DNA of 64,000 bases, taken from assembly GCA_024403995.1 (NCBI GenBank), contig JAKSQT010000004.1:1-64000 (forward strand), given 5' to 3'. Positions 18,193 through 25,849 of this stretch are shown here, piece by piece. Made by a program: the position numbers and the translations under genes. Below the pieces are notes generated by a model. The model made no database searches. It saw nothing but the letters and a program-made list of their open reading frames with translations, and was not told where the DNA came from. Within the stretch, counting starts at the first letter, position 1; each line of letters begins with the position of its first letter. The DNA comes from Ruminococcus sp. Its GTDB lineage: Bacteria > Bacillota > Clostridia > Oscillospirales > Ruminococcaceae.

Positions 18193-18219
18193 TACTTTCC
18201 TTCGTTGATTGCAGCCTGT
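18086..18219 (-). repeat. 134-bp direct repeat, right copy
   Basis: Native context of the repeat: the last codons of ppdK and the following frame. It matches 14007-14140 at 132 of 134 positions. The two mismatches both lie in codons of the overlapping frame. Confidence 0.85.
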
Positions 18220-20819
18220 GCAGCAGCAAGACGAGCGATCGGAACACGGAATGGAGAGCATGAAACATAGTCAAGACCGATCTTGTGGCAGAACTCAACA
18301 GATGTCGGGTCACCGCCGTGCTCACCGCAGATACCGCAGTGGAGCTTGCTGTTTACTGGCTTACCGAGCTTGATAGCCATTTCCATGAGCTTGCCGACAC
18401 CGGTCTGGTCGAGCTTAGCAAATGGATCGTTCTCGAAGATCTTCTTGTCATAGTAAGCGCCGAGGAACTTACCAGCATCGTCTCTTGAGAAGCCGTATGT
18501 CATCTGTGTAAGGTCGTTTGTACCGAAGCAGAAGAAGTCAGCATTAGCAGCGATCTCATCAGCTGTAAGAGCAGCTCTTGGGATCTCGATCATTGTACCA
18601 ACTTCATACTTGAGGTCTGAACCAGCTTCAGCGATTACAGCGTCAGCAGTTTCAACTACGACCTTCTTAACGTACTTAAGCTCCTTAACGTCGCCTACGA
18701 GTGGGATCATGATTTCAGGCTTAACATTCCAGTCAGCGTGGTTCTTCTTAACATTGATAGCAGCCTTGATAACAGCCTTTGTCTGCATTGCAGCAATTTC
18801 AGGATATGTTACAGCAAGACGGCATCCTCTGTGACCCATCATTGGGTTGAATTCGTGGAGAGAAGCGATGATGTTCTTGATATCTTCAACTGACTTGCCC
18901 TGAGCATCAGCAAGAGCCTTGATATCAGCTTCTTCTGTAGGAACGAATTCGTGGAGAGGTGGATCGAGGAAACGGATTGTTACAGGGCAGCCTTCGAGAG
19001 CTTCATAGAGAGCCTCGAAATCAGCCTGCTGCATTGGCTCGATCTTAGCGAGAGCAGCTTCTCTTCCTTCAACTGTATCTGAGCAGATCATCTCACGGAA
19101 AGCAGCAATTCTTGATGGCTCGAAGAACATATGTTCTGTACGGCAGAGACCGATACCTTCAGCACCGAGTTCTCTTGCCTTCTTAGCGTCAGCAGGAGTA
19201 TCAGCGTTTGTTCTTACCTTGAGAGTTCTGTACTTGTCAGCCCAAGCCATGATTCTGCCGAATTCGCCGGCGATCTGAGCATCAACAGTAGGAATGATAC
19301 CATCATAGATGTTACCTGTTGTACCGTCGATTGAGATGTAGTCGCCTTCAACGAATGTCTTTCCGCCGAGCTCGAACTTCTTGTTAGCTTCATCCATCTT
19401 GATGTCGCCGCAGCCTGATACGCAGCATTCACCCATACCACGAGCAACAACAGCAGCGTGTGATGTCATACCGCCACGAACTGTGAGGATACCCTGAGCA
19501 GCCTTCATACCTGTGATATCTTCAGGTGATGTTTCAAGACGAACGAGAACAACCTTTTCGCCTCTTGCAGCCCATGCCTCAGCATCGTCAGCTGTGAATA
19601 CGATCTTACCGCAAGCAGCACCAGGTGAAGCACCGAGACCCTTGCCCATAGGAGTTGCAGCCTTGAGAGCCTTTGTATCGAACTGTGGGTGGAGAAGTGT
19701 ATCGAGGTTTCTTGGGTCGATCATAGCAACAGCTTCCTGCTCTGACTTCATGCCTTCGTCAACGAGGTCGCAAGCGATCTTGAGGGCAGCCTGAGCAGTT
19801 CTCTTACCGTTTCTTGTCTGGAGCATATAGAGCTTCTTGTTTTCAACAGTGAACTCCATATCCTGCATATCGTGATAGTGATTTTCGAGAGTCTTGCAAA
19901 CTTCAACGAACTGAGCGTAAGCCTCAGGGAATGTTTCAGCCATCTGCTGGATAGGCATTGGAGTACGAACGCCGGCAACAACGTCTTCGCCCTGTGCGTT
20001 TGTAAGGAATTCGCCCATGAGCTTCTTTTCGCCTGTTGCAGGGTCACGTGTGAAGGCAACACCTGTACCGCAGTCGTCACCCATGTTACCGAATGCCATT
20101 GACTGAACGTTAACAGCAGTACCCCATGAGAAAGGAATATCGTTGTCACGTCTGTAAACGTTAGCTCTTGGGTTGTCCCATGAACGGAATACAGCCTTGA
20201 TAGCGCCAACGAGCTGCTCCTTAGGATCGTCAGGGAAGTCAACACCGATCTTAGCCTTGTATTCAGCCTTGAACTGACCAGCGAGAGTCTTGAGGTCGTC
20301 AGCAGTAAGCTCAACGTCCTGAGTAACGCCCTTTTCAGCCTTCATCTTGTCGATGAGTTCTTCAAAGTACTTCTTGCCAACTTCCATAACTACGTCAGAA
20401 TACATCTGGATGAATCTTCTGTAGCAGTCCCAAGCCCATCTTGGATTGTTGGACTTTTCAGCAATTGTATTAACAACAGTCTCATTAAGACCGAGGTTAA
20501 GGATTGTATCCATCATACCTGGCATTGAAGCTCTTGCACCTGAACGAACAGAAACGAGGAGAGGATTCTCCTTATCGCCGAACTTCTTGCCTGTGATTCC
20601 TTCCATCTTTGTGATGTACTCGTTGATTTCAGCCATGATCTCATCAGAGATACCGCCGTCCTCATAGTACTGAGTACAAGCTTCAGTTGTGATTGTGAAA
20701 CCCTGAGGTACAGGGAGTCCGATGTTTGTCATCTCAGCGAGGTTAGCACCCTTACCGCCGAGAAGTTCTCTCATGTTAGCATTACCTTCAGAGAAAAGGT
20801 AGCAATACTTATTTGCCAT
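18192..20819 (-). CDS. ppdK: Pyruvate, phosphate dikinase
   Basis: An 875-residue enzyme that interconverts pyruvate, ATP and phosphate with PEP, AMP and pyrophosphate, central to glycolysis in anaerobes. The N-terminal ATP-binding domain begins MANKYCYLFSEG with GGKGANLAEM. The phosphohistidine motif GGMTSHAAVVARG lies near residues 450-462, and the C-terminal PEP/pyruvate barrel has the catalytic Cys in CGICGEHGG near 830. The longer open frame upstream is ignored because GGAGGT lies before the ATG at 20819 and the length then fits the family. Codon use is highly biased, suggesting strong expression. Its 3' end is duplicated beside the island at 14-18 kb. Confidence 0.97.
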   Translation of the reverse strand: MANKYCYLFSEGNANMRELLGGKGANLAEMTNIGLPVPQGFTITTEACTQYYEDGGISDEIMAEINEYITKMEGITGKKFGDKENPLLVSVRSGARASMPGMMDTILNLGLNETVVNTIAEKSNNPRWAWDCYRRFIQMYSDVVMEVGKKYFEELIDKMKAEKGVTQDVELTADDLKTLAGQFKAEYKAKIGVDFPDDPKEQLVGAIKAVFRSWDNPRANVYRRDNDIPFSWGTAVNVQSMAFGNMGDDCGTGVAFTRDPATGEKKLMGEFLTNAQGEDVVAGVRTPMPIQQMAETFPEAYAQFVEVCKTLENHYHDMQDMEFTVENKKLYMLQTRNGKRTAQAALKIACDLVDEGMKSEQEAVAMIDPRNLDTLLHPQFDTKALKAATPMGKGLGASPGAACGKIVFTADDAEAWAARGEKVVLVRLETSPEDITGMKAAQGILTVRGGMTSHAAVVARGMGECCVSGCGDIKMDEANKKFELGGKTFVEGDYISIDGTTGNIYDGIIPTVDAQIAGEFGRIMAWADKYRTLKVRTNADTPADAKKARELGAEGIGLCRTEHMFFEPSRIAAFREMICSDTVEGREAALAKIEPMQQADFEALYEALEGCPVTIRFLDPPLHEFVPTEEADIKALADAQGKSVEDIKNIIASLHEFNPMMGHRGCRLAVTYPEIAAMQTKAVIKAAINVKKNHADWNVKPEIMIPLVGDVKELKYVKKVVVETADAVIAEAGSDLKYEVGTMIEIPRAALTADEIAANADFFCFGTNDLTQMTYGFSRDDAGKFLGAYYDKKIFENDPFAKLDQTGVGKLMEMAIKLGKPVNSKLHCGICGEHGGDPTSVEFCHKIGLDYVSCSPFRVPIARLAAAQAAINEGK

Positions 20820-20894
20820 TGGTAAATTACCTCCAGTTTTAAACTTTACCGAACAGCGGTTTAATTCTTTCAAATATCCGCCATTCCAGATAAA

Positions 20895-20903
20895 ACTATT
20901 ATA
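20895..20903 (-). promoter_or_regulatory. ppdK promoter (extended -10)
   Basis: TGTTATAATA on the minus strand holds a consensus TATAAT (20898-20903) with the upstream TG of an extended -10. No clear -35 is seen. Confidence 0.5.
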
Positions 20904-21110
20904 ACACATCTCTCCAAAAAATGCCATAGCAAATTTAAAGAATTTTTGCCGTGGAGAATACAGCATATTGTACAAAAATGACATGATAAAAATAAAAATG
21001 GCAAAAAAGGCTTGCAATTATTGTTATTTTTTGTAATAATATAACTTAGTATCTTATTTTAAAGACTGATGAGAGAAAATTATATTCAGGGAATGGGTTC
21101 AGTTGATAAA

Positions 21111-21161
21111 GGGCATCTCTAAAAACCCGTTTTTTCTCAGAAGGGGTTTTTAGAGATGCCC
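21111..21161. repeat. Long hairpin upstream of glmU
   Basis: Nineteen-base complementary arms around GGGCATCTCTAAAAACCC enclose a short loop containing TTTTTTCTCAGAA. A relative with a longer loop occurs at 56561-56646. It sits 34 nt before the glmU start, so it may shape the leader or stop transcripts arriving from upstream. Confidence 0.7.
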
Positions 21162-21194
21162 TAAAGTGAAAAATATAACTCAGGAGGAGAAAAT

Positions 21195-22610
21195 ATGAAT
21201 AAAGCAGTAATACTGGCAGGCGGTCAGGGAAAGCGCATGAAGGCTGATATGCCAAAGCCGCTTTTCAAGGTTCTTGGCGAACCAATGCTTGAATGGGTAA
21301 TTTCAGCGTGTGAAGATGCGAGTGTATCTGATATATGCATAATCAAAGGCTTCAAGGGCGAAATGATAGACGAATATCTCAATGGCAGATACGAAACTGC
21401 ACTCCAGTCCGAAAGACTTGGCACAGGTCATGCAGTAATGCAGGCTATCCCTTTCCTCAAAGAGGATGAAAGCGGAAATACTCTTGTTTTATGCGGAGAT
21501 GCGCCGTTTATTGATGCCGAGACCATAAGGAATGCCCTTGTTATACATAATACACAGCAGAATGCTGTAACAGTCATCACGGCTGAACTTGACGATCCGC
21601 ACGGCTACGGCAGAATTATCCGCACAGCAACAGGAATTAGCGGAATTGTTGAGGAAAAGGACGCAAATGATGCACAGAAGGCTGTAAAAGAGGTGAATTC
21701 AGGCGCATACTGGTTCAGAACATCCGACCTTATCTCACTTTTAGGTCAGATAACCAACGACAATGCTCAGAATGAATATTACTTAACGGATACTATTTCA
21801 CTTGCAATTTCTAATGGACTTAACGCAGGTGCATACAAATCCGAAAATGCACAGATAATCAGGGGAGCAAATGACAGAAAAGACCTCCTTGCACTTAACG
21901 ACTACGCAAGAATGAACGTTATTGAAAAGCATCTCCTGAACGGCGTTGAGTTTCTCTGTACAGACGGTATAATAATAGAAAGAAGCGTAAAAATAGGCGC
22001 AGGCACACAGATACTCCCCGGAACTATTATCCGCAGAGGCTCTGTTATCGGCGAAAACTGCAAGCTTGGCCCGAATACCATAATTGAAAACTGCACTCTC
22101 GGAAACCGTGTAAATCTCTATACAGTTCAGGCGTTTGACTCAAGTATGGGCGATGATGTGGCAATTGGCCCATATGTTCATATCCGTCCGAATACATCTA
22201 TAGATGAGGGCACGAAGATAGGCGATTTTGTTGAGCTGAAAAACTCGAATATCGGCAAAAAGACGGCGATCGCACATCTTGCATATATCGGTGATTCCGA
22301 CATCGGAAAGCGTGTAAACGTGGGATGCGGAACGGTCACTGTCAACTATGACGGTATCGAAAAAAGACGCTGTGTTATCGGTGACAACAGTTTTATCGGC
22401 TGTAACACCAATCTCATTGCTCCCGTGAAGCTCGGAAAGGCAGTCTATACAGCCGCAGGAACGACCGTGACCAAGGATATTCCTGACTATGCGCTTGCGA
22501 TAGATCGTGGAACGATGAAGGTGAACGAGGGCTATACTATCAGGAAACTCAAATCGCAGATAGGTCATACTCATATAGGCAACGGCAACGGCGAAACACA
22601 GAAACAGTAA
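21195..22610 (+). CDS. glmU: Bifunctional UDP-N-acetylglucosamine pyrophosphorylase/acetyltransferase
   Basis: A 471-residue GlmU. The N-terminal nucleotidyltransferase has LAGGQGKRMKADMPKPL, and the C-terminal left-handed beta-helix has hexapeptide repeats (IGENCKLGPNTIIENCTLG) and the acetyltransferase motif GVNYDG as VNYDGIEKRR. It makes UDP-GlcNAc from glucosamine-1-phosphate for the cell wall. Length is normal. The start follows CAGGAGGAG. Often it is paired with prs in Firmicutes, but here it is monocistronic, with a hairpin terminator right after the stop. Confidence 0.95.
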   Translation: MNKAVILAGGQGKRMKADMPKPLFKVLGEPMLEWVISACEDASVSDICIIKGFKGEMIDEYLNGRYETALQSERLGTGHAVMQAIPFLKEDESGNTLVLCGDAPFIDAETIRNALVIHNTQQNAVTVITAELDDPHGYGRIIRTATGISGIVEEKDANDAQKAVKEVNSGAYWFRTSDLISLLGQITNDNAQNEYYLTDTISLAISNGLNAGAYKSENAQIIRGANDRKDLLALNDYARMNVIEKHLLNGVEFLCTDGIIIERSVKIGAGTQILPGTIIRRGSVIGENCKLGPNTIIENCTLGNRVNLYTVQAFDSSMGDDVAIGPYVHIRPNTSIDEGTKIGDFVELKNSNIGKKTAIAHLAYIGDSDIGKRVNVGCGTVTVNYDGIEKRRCVIGDNSFIGCNTNLIAPVKLGKAVYTAAGTTVTKDIPDYALAIDRGTMKVNEGYTIRKLKSQIGHTHIGNGNGETQKQ

Positions 22611-22616
22611 AAAATG

Positions 22617-22655
22617 GCGGTATATCAGAGAAAATGCTGATATACCGCTTTGTTT
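22617..22655 (+). terminator. glmU terminator
   Basis: Perfect arms GCGGTATATCAG and CTGATATACCGC with a short loop are followed by TTTGTTT. A second small hairpin, AGGACGG...CCGTCCT, follows at 22667-22686. Confidence 0.85.
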
Positions 22656-22689
22656 AGCAAAAAAATAGGACGGCATAAACCGTCCTTTG

Positions 22690-23604
22690 AAAATAAGAAA
22701 AAGTAGAGTATAGATGAAGAATGGATTATACGGAATCCGAAAAACAACGACCTGATTGACACCCTCTCATAAGCCCAAAAGGCCGCTGTTTTCTCAAGGT
22801 TGTCATGCACCCTCTATACATGACGACCCCACGGCTGGCACGATTCCGAAGTGCCGTATGAAAGCCTGCTTTAATGTAAATGTTGTTCAGTATTGTAAAA
22901 CAATTTCAAACTGCTTTTAAGGCGATTAAACATATTATAGGCAATTATGTTTAAAACAGTTTATTCACGTTCATTGTTTACCATAATAATCTGTTACATT
23001 TAATATTCGGCGGAGTTTGAACCGAAATTGCAGGGACATTTTCATATTGCCGGTTTTTGTTACAGGATACATAAATGCATCTTAAGTAATCATACGGAGG
23101 ATAAGCCGATTTTCCGTGACTTACCGCATCCGACACTTGTATTATATGATAACTTCGGACAAGTTTCAATTGACAATATTGCTCGAAAGTAGCACTAAAT
23201 TGCTTTTATTTGTGTAAATATATATATTAACTTCATGTTAATAAATCCAAAAATATTACAGTCCGAAAACTAAATACGCAAAGTTTAAACGGATTTTGTG
23301 ATTTTTTTGGCAATTATTGCTGATTGTCATTTTTTCGCCTAAACAGCGTTGTTTTTTTCTTAGAATAAATTGCGTTAATTGTAAATTAATCAAACTGGAT
23401 AATTTTTTAAGTATAATACAAAGTGTATATGAATACCGTTAATTAAATGTTCAACAAAAATATGCCGAATAAAAAATTTTTCGGTTTTTTTCTCGATTTT
23501 TATGCTTTGATTTTTTGTATACAGCAATGATATATAAGGCTTTTCTCCTTTGTATATAGACTGCACAATAAACGGCACTCCCAATTGAGAGTGCCGTTAA
23601 TCTG
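22690..23604. other. Long intergenic region with hairpins, no convincing gene
   Basis: About 900 bp lie between converging glmU and an SH3-domain lipoprotein. The left third is structured: a 10-bp stem at 22798-22828 (GGTTGTCATG with CATGACGACC) and a nearby hairpin at about 22831-22860 (CGGCAC/GTGCCG). Minus-strand frames of about 60 codons exist (22625-22810 and 22978-23169) but lack convincing starts or family resemblance. The right part is very AT-rich. I see no known structured RNA. Confidence 0.5.
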
Positions 23605-24546
23605 TTACCAGACATCAACCATTTTATAGCTTATCCATCCTGTACCGCCGTAGTACTGTATCTGATACCAATAGTCATTCGCATTTCCGATAATTGAGAA
23701 AGAAGTTCCGCCTGAAACAGCTTCTTTGTTATCCGTTTTACTTGGCGAATAATTTATCCATGCTGTCATGCCTGCTTTGACTTGACCCTGAGTAGCGCTG
23801 TAGTTGATTTTCTGAACTTCATTTTTGCCTATGGTTATATAAGACTGAGAAACATATCCGTGCAGAAGTCCGTTGCTTCCGTTATCTGTTGAGATATAAT
23901 ACCAACCGTTAACACTGCCGAGTATCTTGACAGGATCTCCCTGATAAAGCATATCAGTTTCACGTTTGGTGCTGCTTTGGTCAGGCTGAGAGAAAATATA
24001 AACTGAACGTGCATTGCAGTATCCATCCTGAGCAGTTGACTGCGGAGTATAGGAAGGATATGATTTAACAGGATCTGCCACTTTGAAACCGTCATTATCA
24101 CTCAGCATTACTATTTTTATTTCGTTGTTTATTTCATTATTTACCAAAGGCGCACTATTATTGTCGCTTTTCTGTTCAGGTTCAGCAGCTTCGGCCATTT
24201 TCTGAGTTTCCTCCTTTTCAGGCTGGGTGAAAGAAATATTTTTAAGCTGTGTATAGCCTTCTTTGCCGCCGTAATTTATTTTTGCCCATTCGCCGTCTAT
24301 TGAATAAACGGTTATAGCATCGCCTTCAAACATTTTTACTGTAACATTTCCATTAATATTGTCATAAAGATCGGCAGCAGTTTCTCCGTCGGATAAAGTG
24401 ATATAGCCTACTGATACAGACTGCTGAGTCTCCTGTTTTACTTCGCCGGCGGGGGATTCTGCAATATTATTTATTCCGCCGCATGAACAAGCCGAAATCA
24501 TGGTGAATGCGGAGATTAGTGCGATAATGGCTTTGTTAAATTTCAT
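23605..24546 (-). CDS. SH3-domain lipoprotein
   Basis: A 313-residue exported protein. The N-terminus MKFNKAIIALISAF ends in the lipobox ISAC, so it is probably lipid-anchored. Three bacterial SH3-like modules follow (about 60-110, 170-225 and 245-310), each with the WY/GW pattern such as GWYYIST and YWYQIQYYGGTGWISY. Such modules bind peptidoglycan or peptides. AAAGGAG precedes the ATG at 24546; the longer frame upstream is ignored. It lies 37 nt after a second SH3-domain gene, forming a two-gene envelope operon. Confidence 0.8.
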   Translation of the reverse strand: MKFNKAIIALISAFTMISACSCGGINNIAESPAGEVKQETQQSVSVGYITLSDGETAADLYDNINGNVTVKMFEGDAITVYSIDGEWAKINYGGKEGYTQLKNISFTQPEKEETQKMAEAAEPEQKSDNNSAPLVNNEINNEIKIVMLSDNDGFKVADPVKSYPSYTPQSTAQDGYCNARSVYIFSQPDQSSTKRETDMLYQGDPVKILGSVNGWYYISTDNGSNGLLHGYVSQSYITIGKNEVQKINYSATQGQVKAGMTAWINYSPSKTDNKEAVSGGTSFSIIGNANDYWYQIQYYGGTGWISYKMVDVW

Positions 24547-24583
24547 AACGATGTCTCCTTTCATGTTGTGTAATATCTTATGC

Positions 24584-25441
24584 TCAATAGAAATATGCAT
24601 TTACGTATTCACTGCTGACATAGCCTGTATATCCGCTTGCAGTGATATAGTACCAACTGCCGGTGACGCTGATGATGTCGAGCGATGCGCCGTGTTTGAG
24701 GGTGGTGAGTATTGAGCTGTTTGTAGTTGCGCTTGAACGTATATTCAGTCCGTCATTTGCGGTTACTGTACCATAGCCGATATATCCGCTGCGGCTGTTG
24801 CTGCTGTAGGATGAAGCTGCTACAATGTAATCCATGCTGACATAGCCGTATATTCCGTTATACTTGACAACGCCCCAGTTCCCGACACTGCCGTAGTACG
24901 GAATAACTGTACCCTTAGGGATACTGCCGATAATATTTCCGCCCATTGATGCAGAGTCACGCATATTCAGGTCGGTAGTCTGCGTATTTACACGTACATC
25001 ACATTGATATACTGCCGGCGGATCAACGCTCTTGGGTTTCGGAGGTTCAGTTACCATAACTGTCACGATAGATACCTGAACTTCTGTTACTGTAACTGTA
25101 ACAATGACAGTCTGCGGCTGAGTTGCAGGAGCTTCCGTAGTCGGAGGTTCTGTTGGCGGTTCAGTCGGAGGTTCTGTGACTTCAGCTGCTATGGATTCAT
25201 TCTGCGGTTCATTGTCTTTAGGTTTGCCACGTCCGAGAAGAAAGCCGCCGAGAAGACATATTGCAACCAGAAGAATTGCTATTATCGATATCAGAAATAT
25301 GGTTATCGGCGATTTTTTTTCTTCTTCGTATGAACGCATTCTCATGTAGCCGTATTCGTTGTTATATGGTGGAGGTGCCTGTTGATTCCATTGCTGCTGA
25401 GGTGCTGGATAGTTATTATCCTGATTATAATCGTTATTCAT
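24584..25441 (-). CDS. Membrane-anchored SH3-domain protein
   Basis: A 285-residue protein. An N-terminal cytoplasmic Asn/Gln/Pro-rich stretch is followed by one membrane helix (ITIFLISIIAILLVAICLL, about 45-66) and an external Thr/Pro/Glu linker (TEPPTEPPTEPP). Two SH3-like modules follow: one with GSVGNWGVVKYNGIYGYVS and a last one with GSWYYITASGYTGYVSSEYV. It probably binds the cell wall. Of two adjacent ATGs, the second (25441) is preferred because AAAGGCGG lies 6 nt before it. First gene of the envelope pair. Confidence 0.78.
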   Translation of the reverse strand: MNNDYNQDNNYPAPQQQWNQQAPPPYNNEYGYMRMRSYEEEKKSPITIFLISIIAILLVAICLLGGFLLGRGKPKDNEPQNESIAAEVTEPPTEPPTEPPTTEAPATQPQTVIVTVTVTEVQVSIVTVMVTEPPKPKSVDPPAVYQCDVRVNTQTTDLNMRDSASMGGNIIGSIPKGTVIPYYGSVGNWGVVKYNGIYGYVSMDYIVAASSYSSNSRSGYIGYGTVTANDGLNIRSSATTNSSILTTLKHGASLDIISVTGSWYYITASGYTGYVSSEYVNAYFY

Positions 25442-25678
25442 GTTCATCCGCCTTTCTGTTGAAAACTATGTGGAAAAGTTGAAAAAACTATTTGTATTCC
25501 ATACATTTATTATACAACTAACAGAAAAATATGTCAATCGTTAATATACCATAATATATATAATCGTATTTAGCATTTTTATACAAGGTGAAAAATCAGA
25601 TTATCAAATACGCTAAACATTTTAACACGTTTACACTATTTTAACGTGCGAAAAATGTAATGTATAAGCACTATACTA

Positions 25679-25707
25679 TTGCATGAACCGAAAAATAATG
25701 GTATAAT
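25679..25707 (+). promoter_or_regulatory. Promoter of the GH94 gene
   Basis: TTGCAT (25679-25684) and TATAAT (25702-25707) are separated by 17 nt. Initiation near 25714 would give a leader of about 135 nt that includes the hairpin at 25736-25787. Confidence 0.7.
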
Positions 25708-25735
25708 AGTAACATTATAATACTCTCACATAATT

Positions 25736-25787
25736 TAAGGCAACATCGTACAAAGTCGTCAGACGTGCTTTGTGCGGTGTTGCCTTA
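25736..25787 (+). promoter_or_regulatory. Leader hairpin of the GH94 gene
   Basis: Arms TAAGGCAACATCGTACAAAG and CTTTGTGCGGTGTTGCCTTA pair over 20 bp, with the only two departures being G-U wobbles, around a 12-nt loop. No T-run follows. Its place inside the 5' UTR suggests RNA-level control or mRNA stabilisation. Confidence 0.65.
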
Positions 25788-25849
25788 AGGTGGAAAAACG
25801 GAAGAAGCTCCAGTATCAGTATGTGAGGAAATAAAAAGGAGAATAATAT

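Noticed and set aside
22625..22810. 61-codon minus-strand frame with GAGGG before its ATG
   Set aside because: Looks mildly protein-like (MHDNLEKTAAFWAYE) but runs through the glmU terminator and hairpins; kept only as part of the intergenic description.
22978..23169. 63-codon minus-strand frame in the AT-rich gap
   Set aside because: No good ribosome site, no recognised family, no neighbour linking to it.
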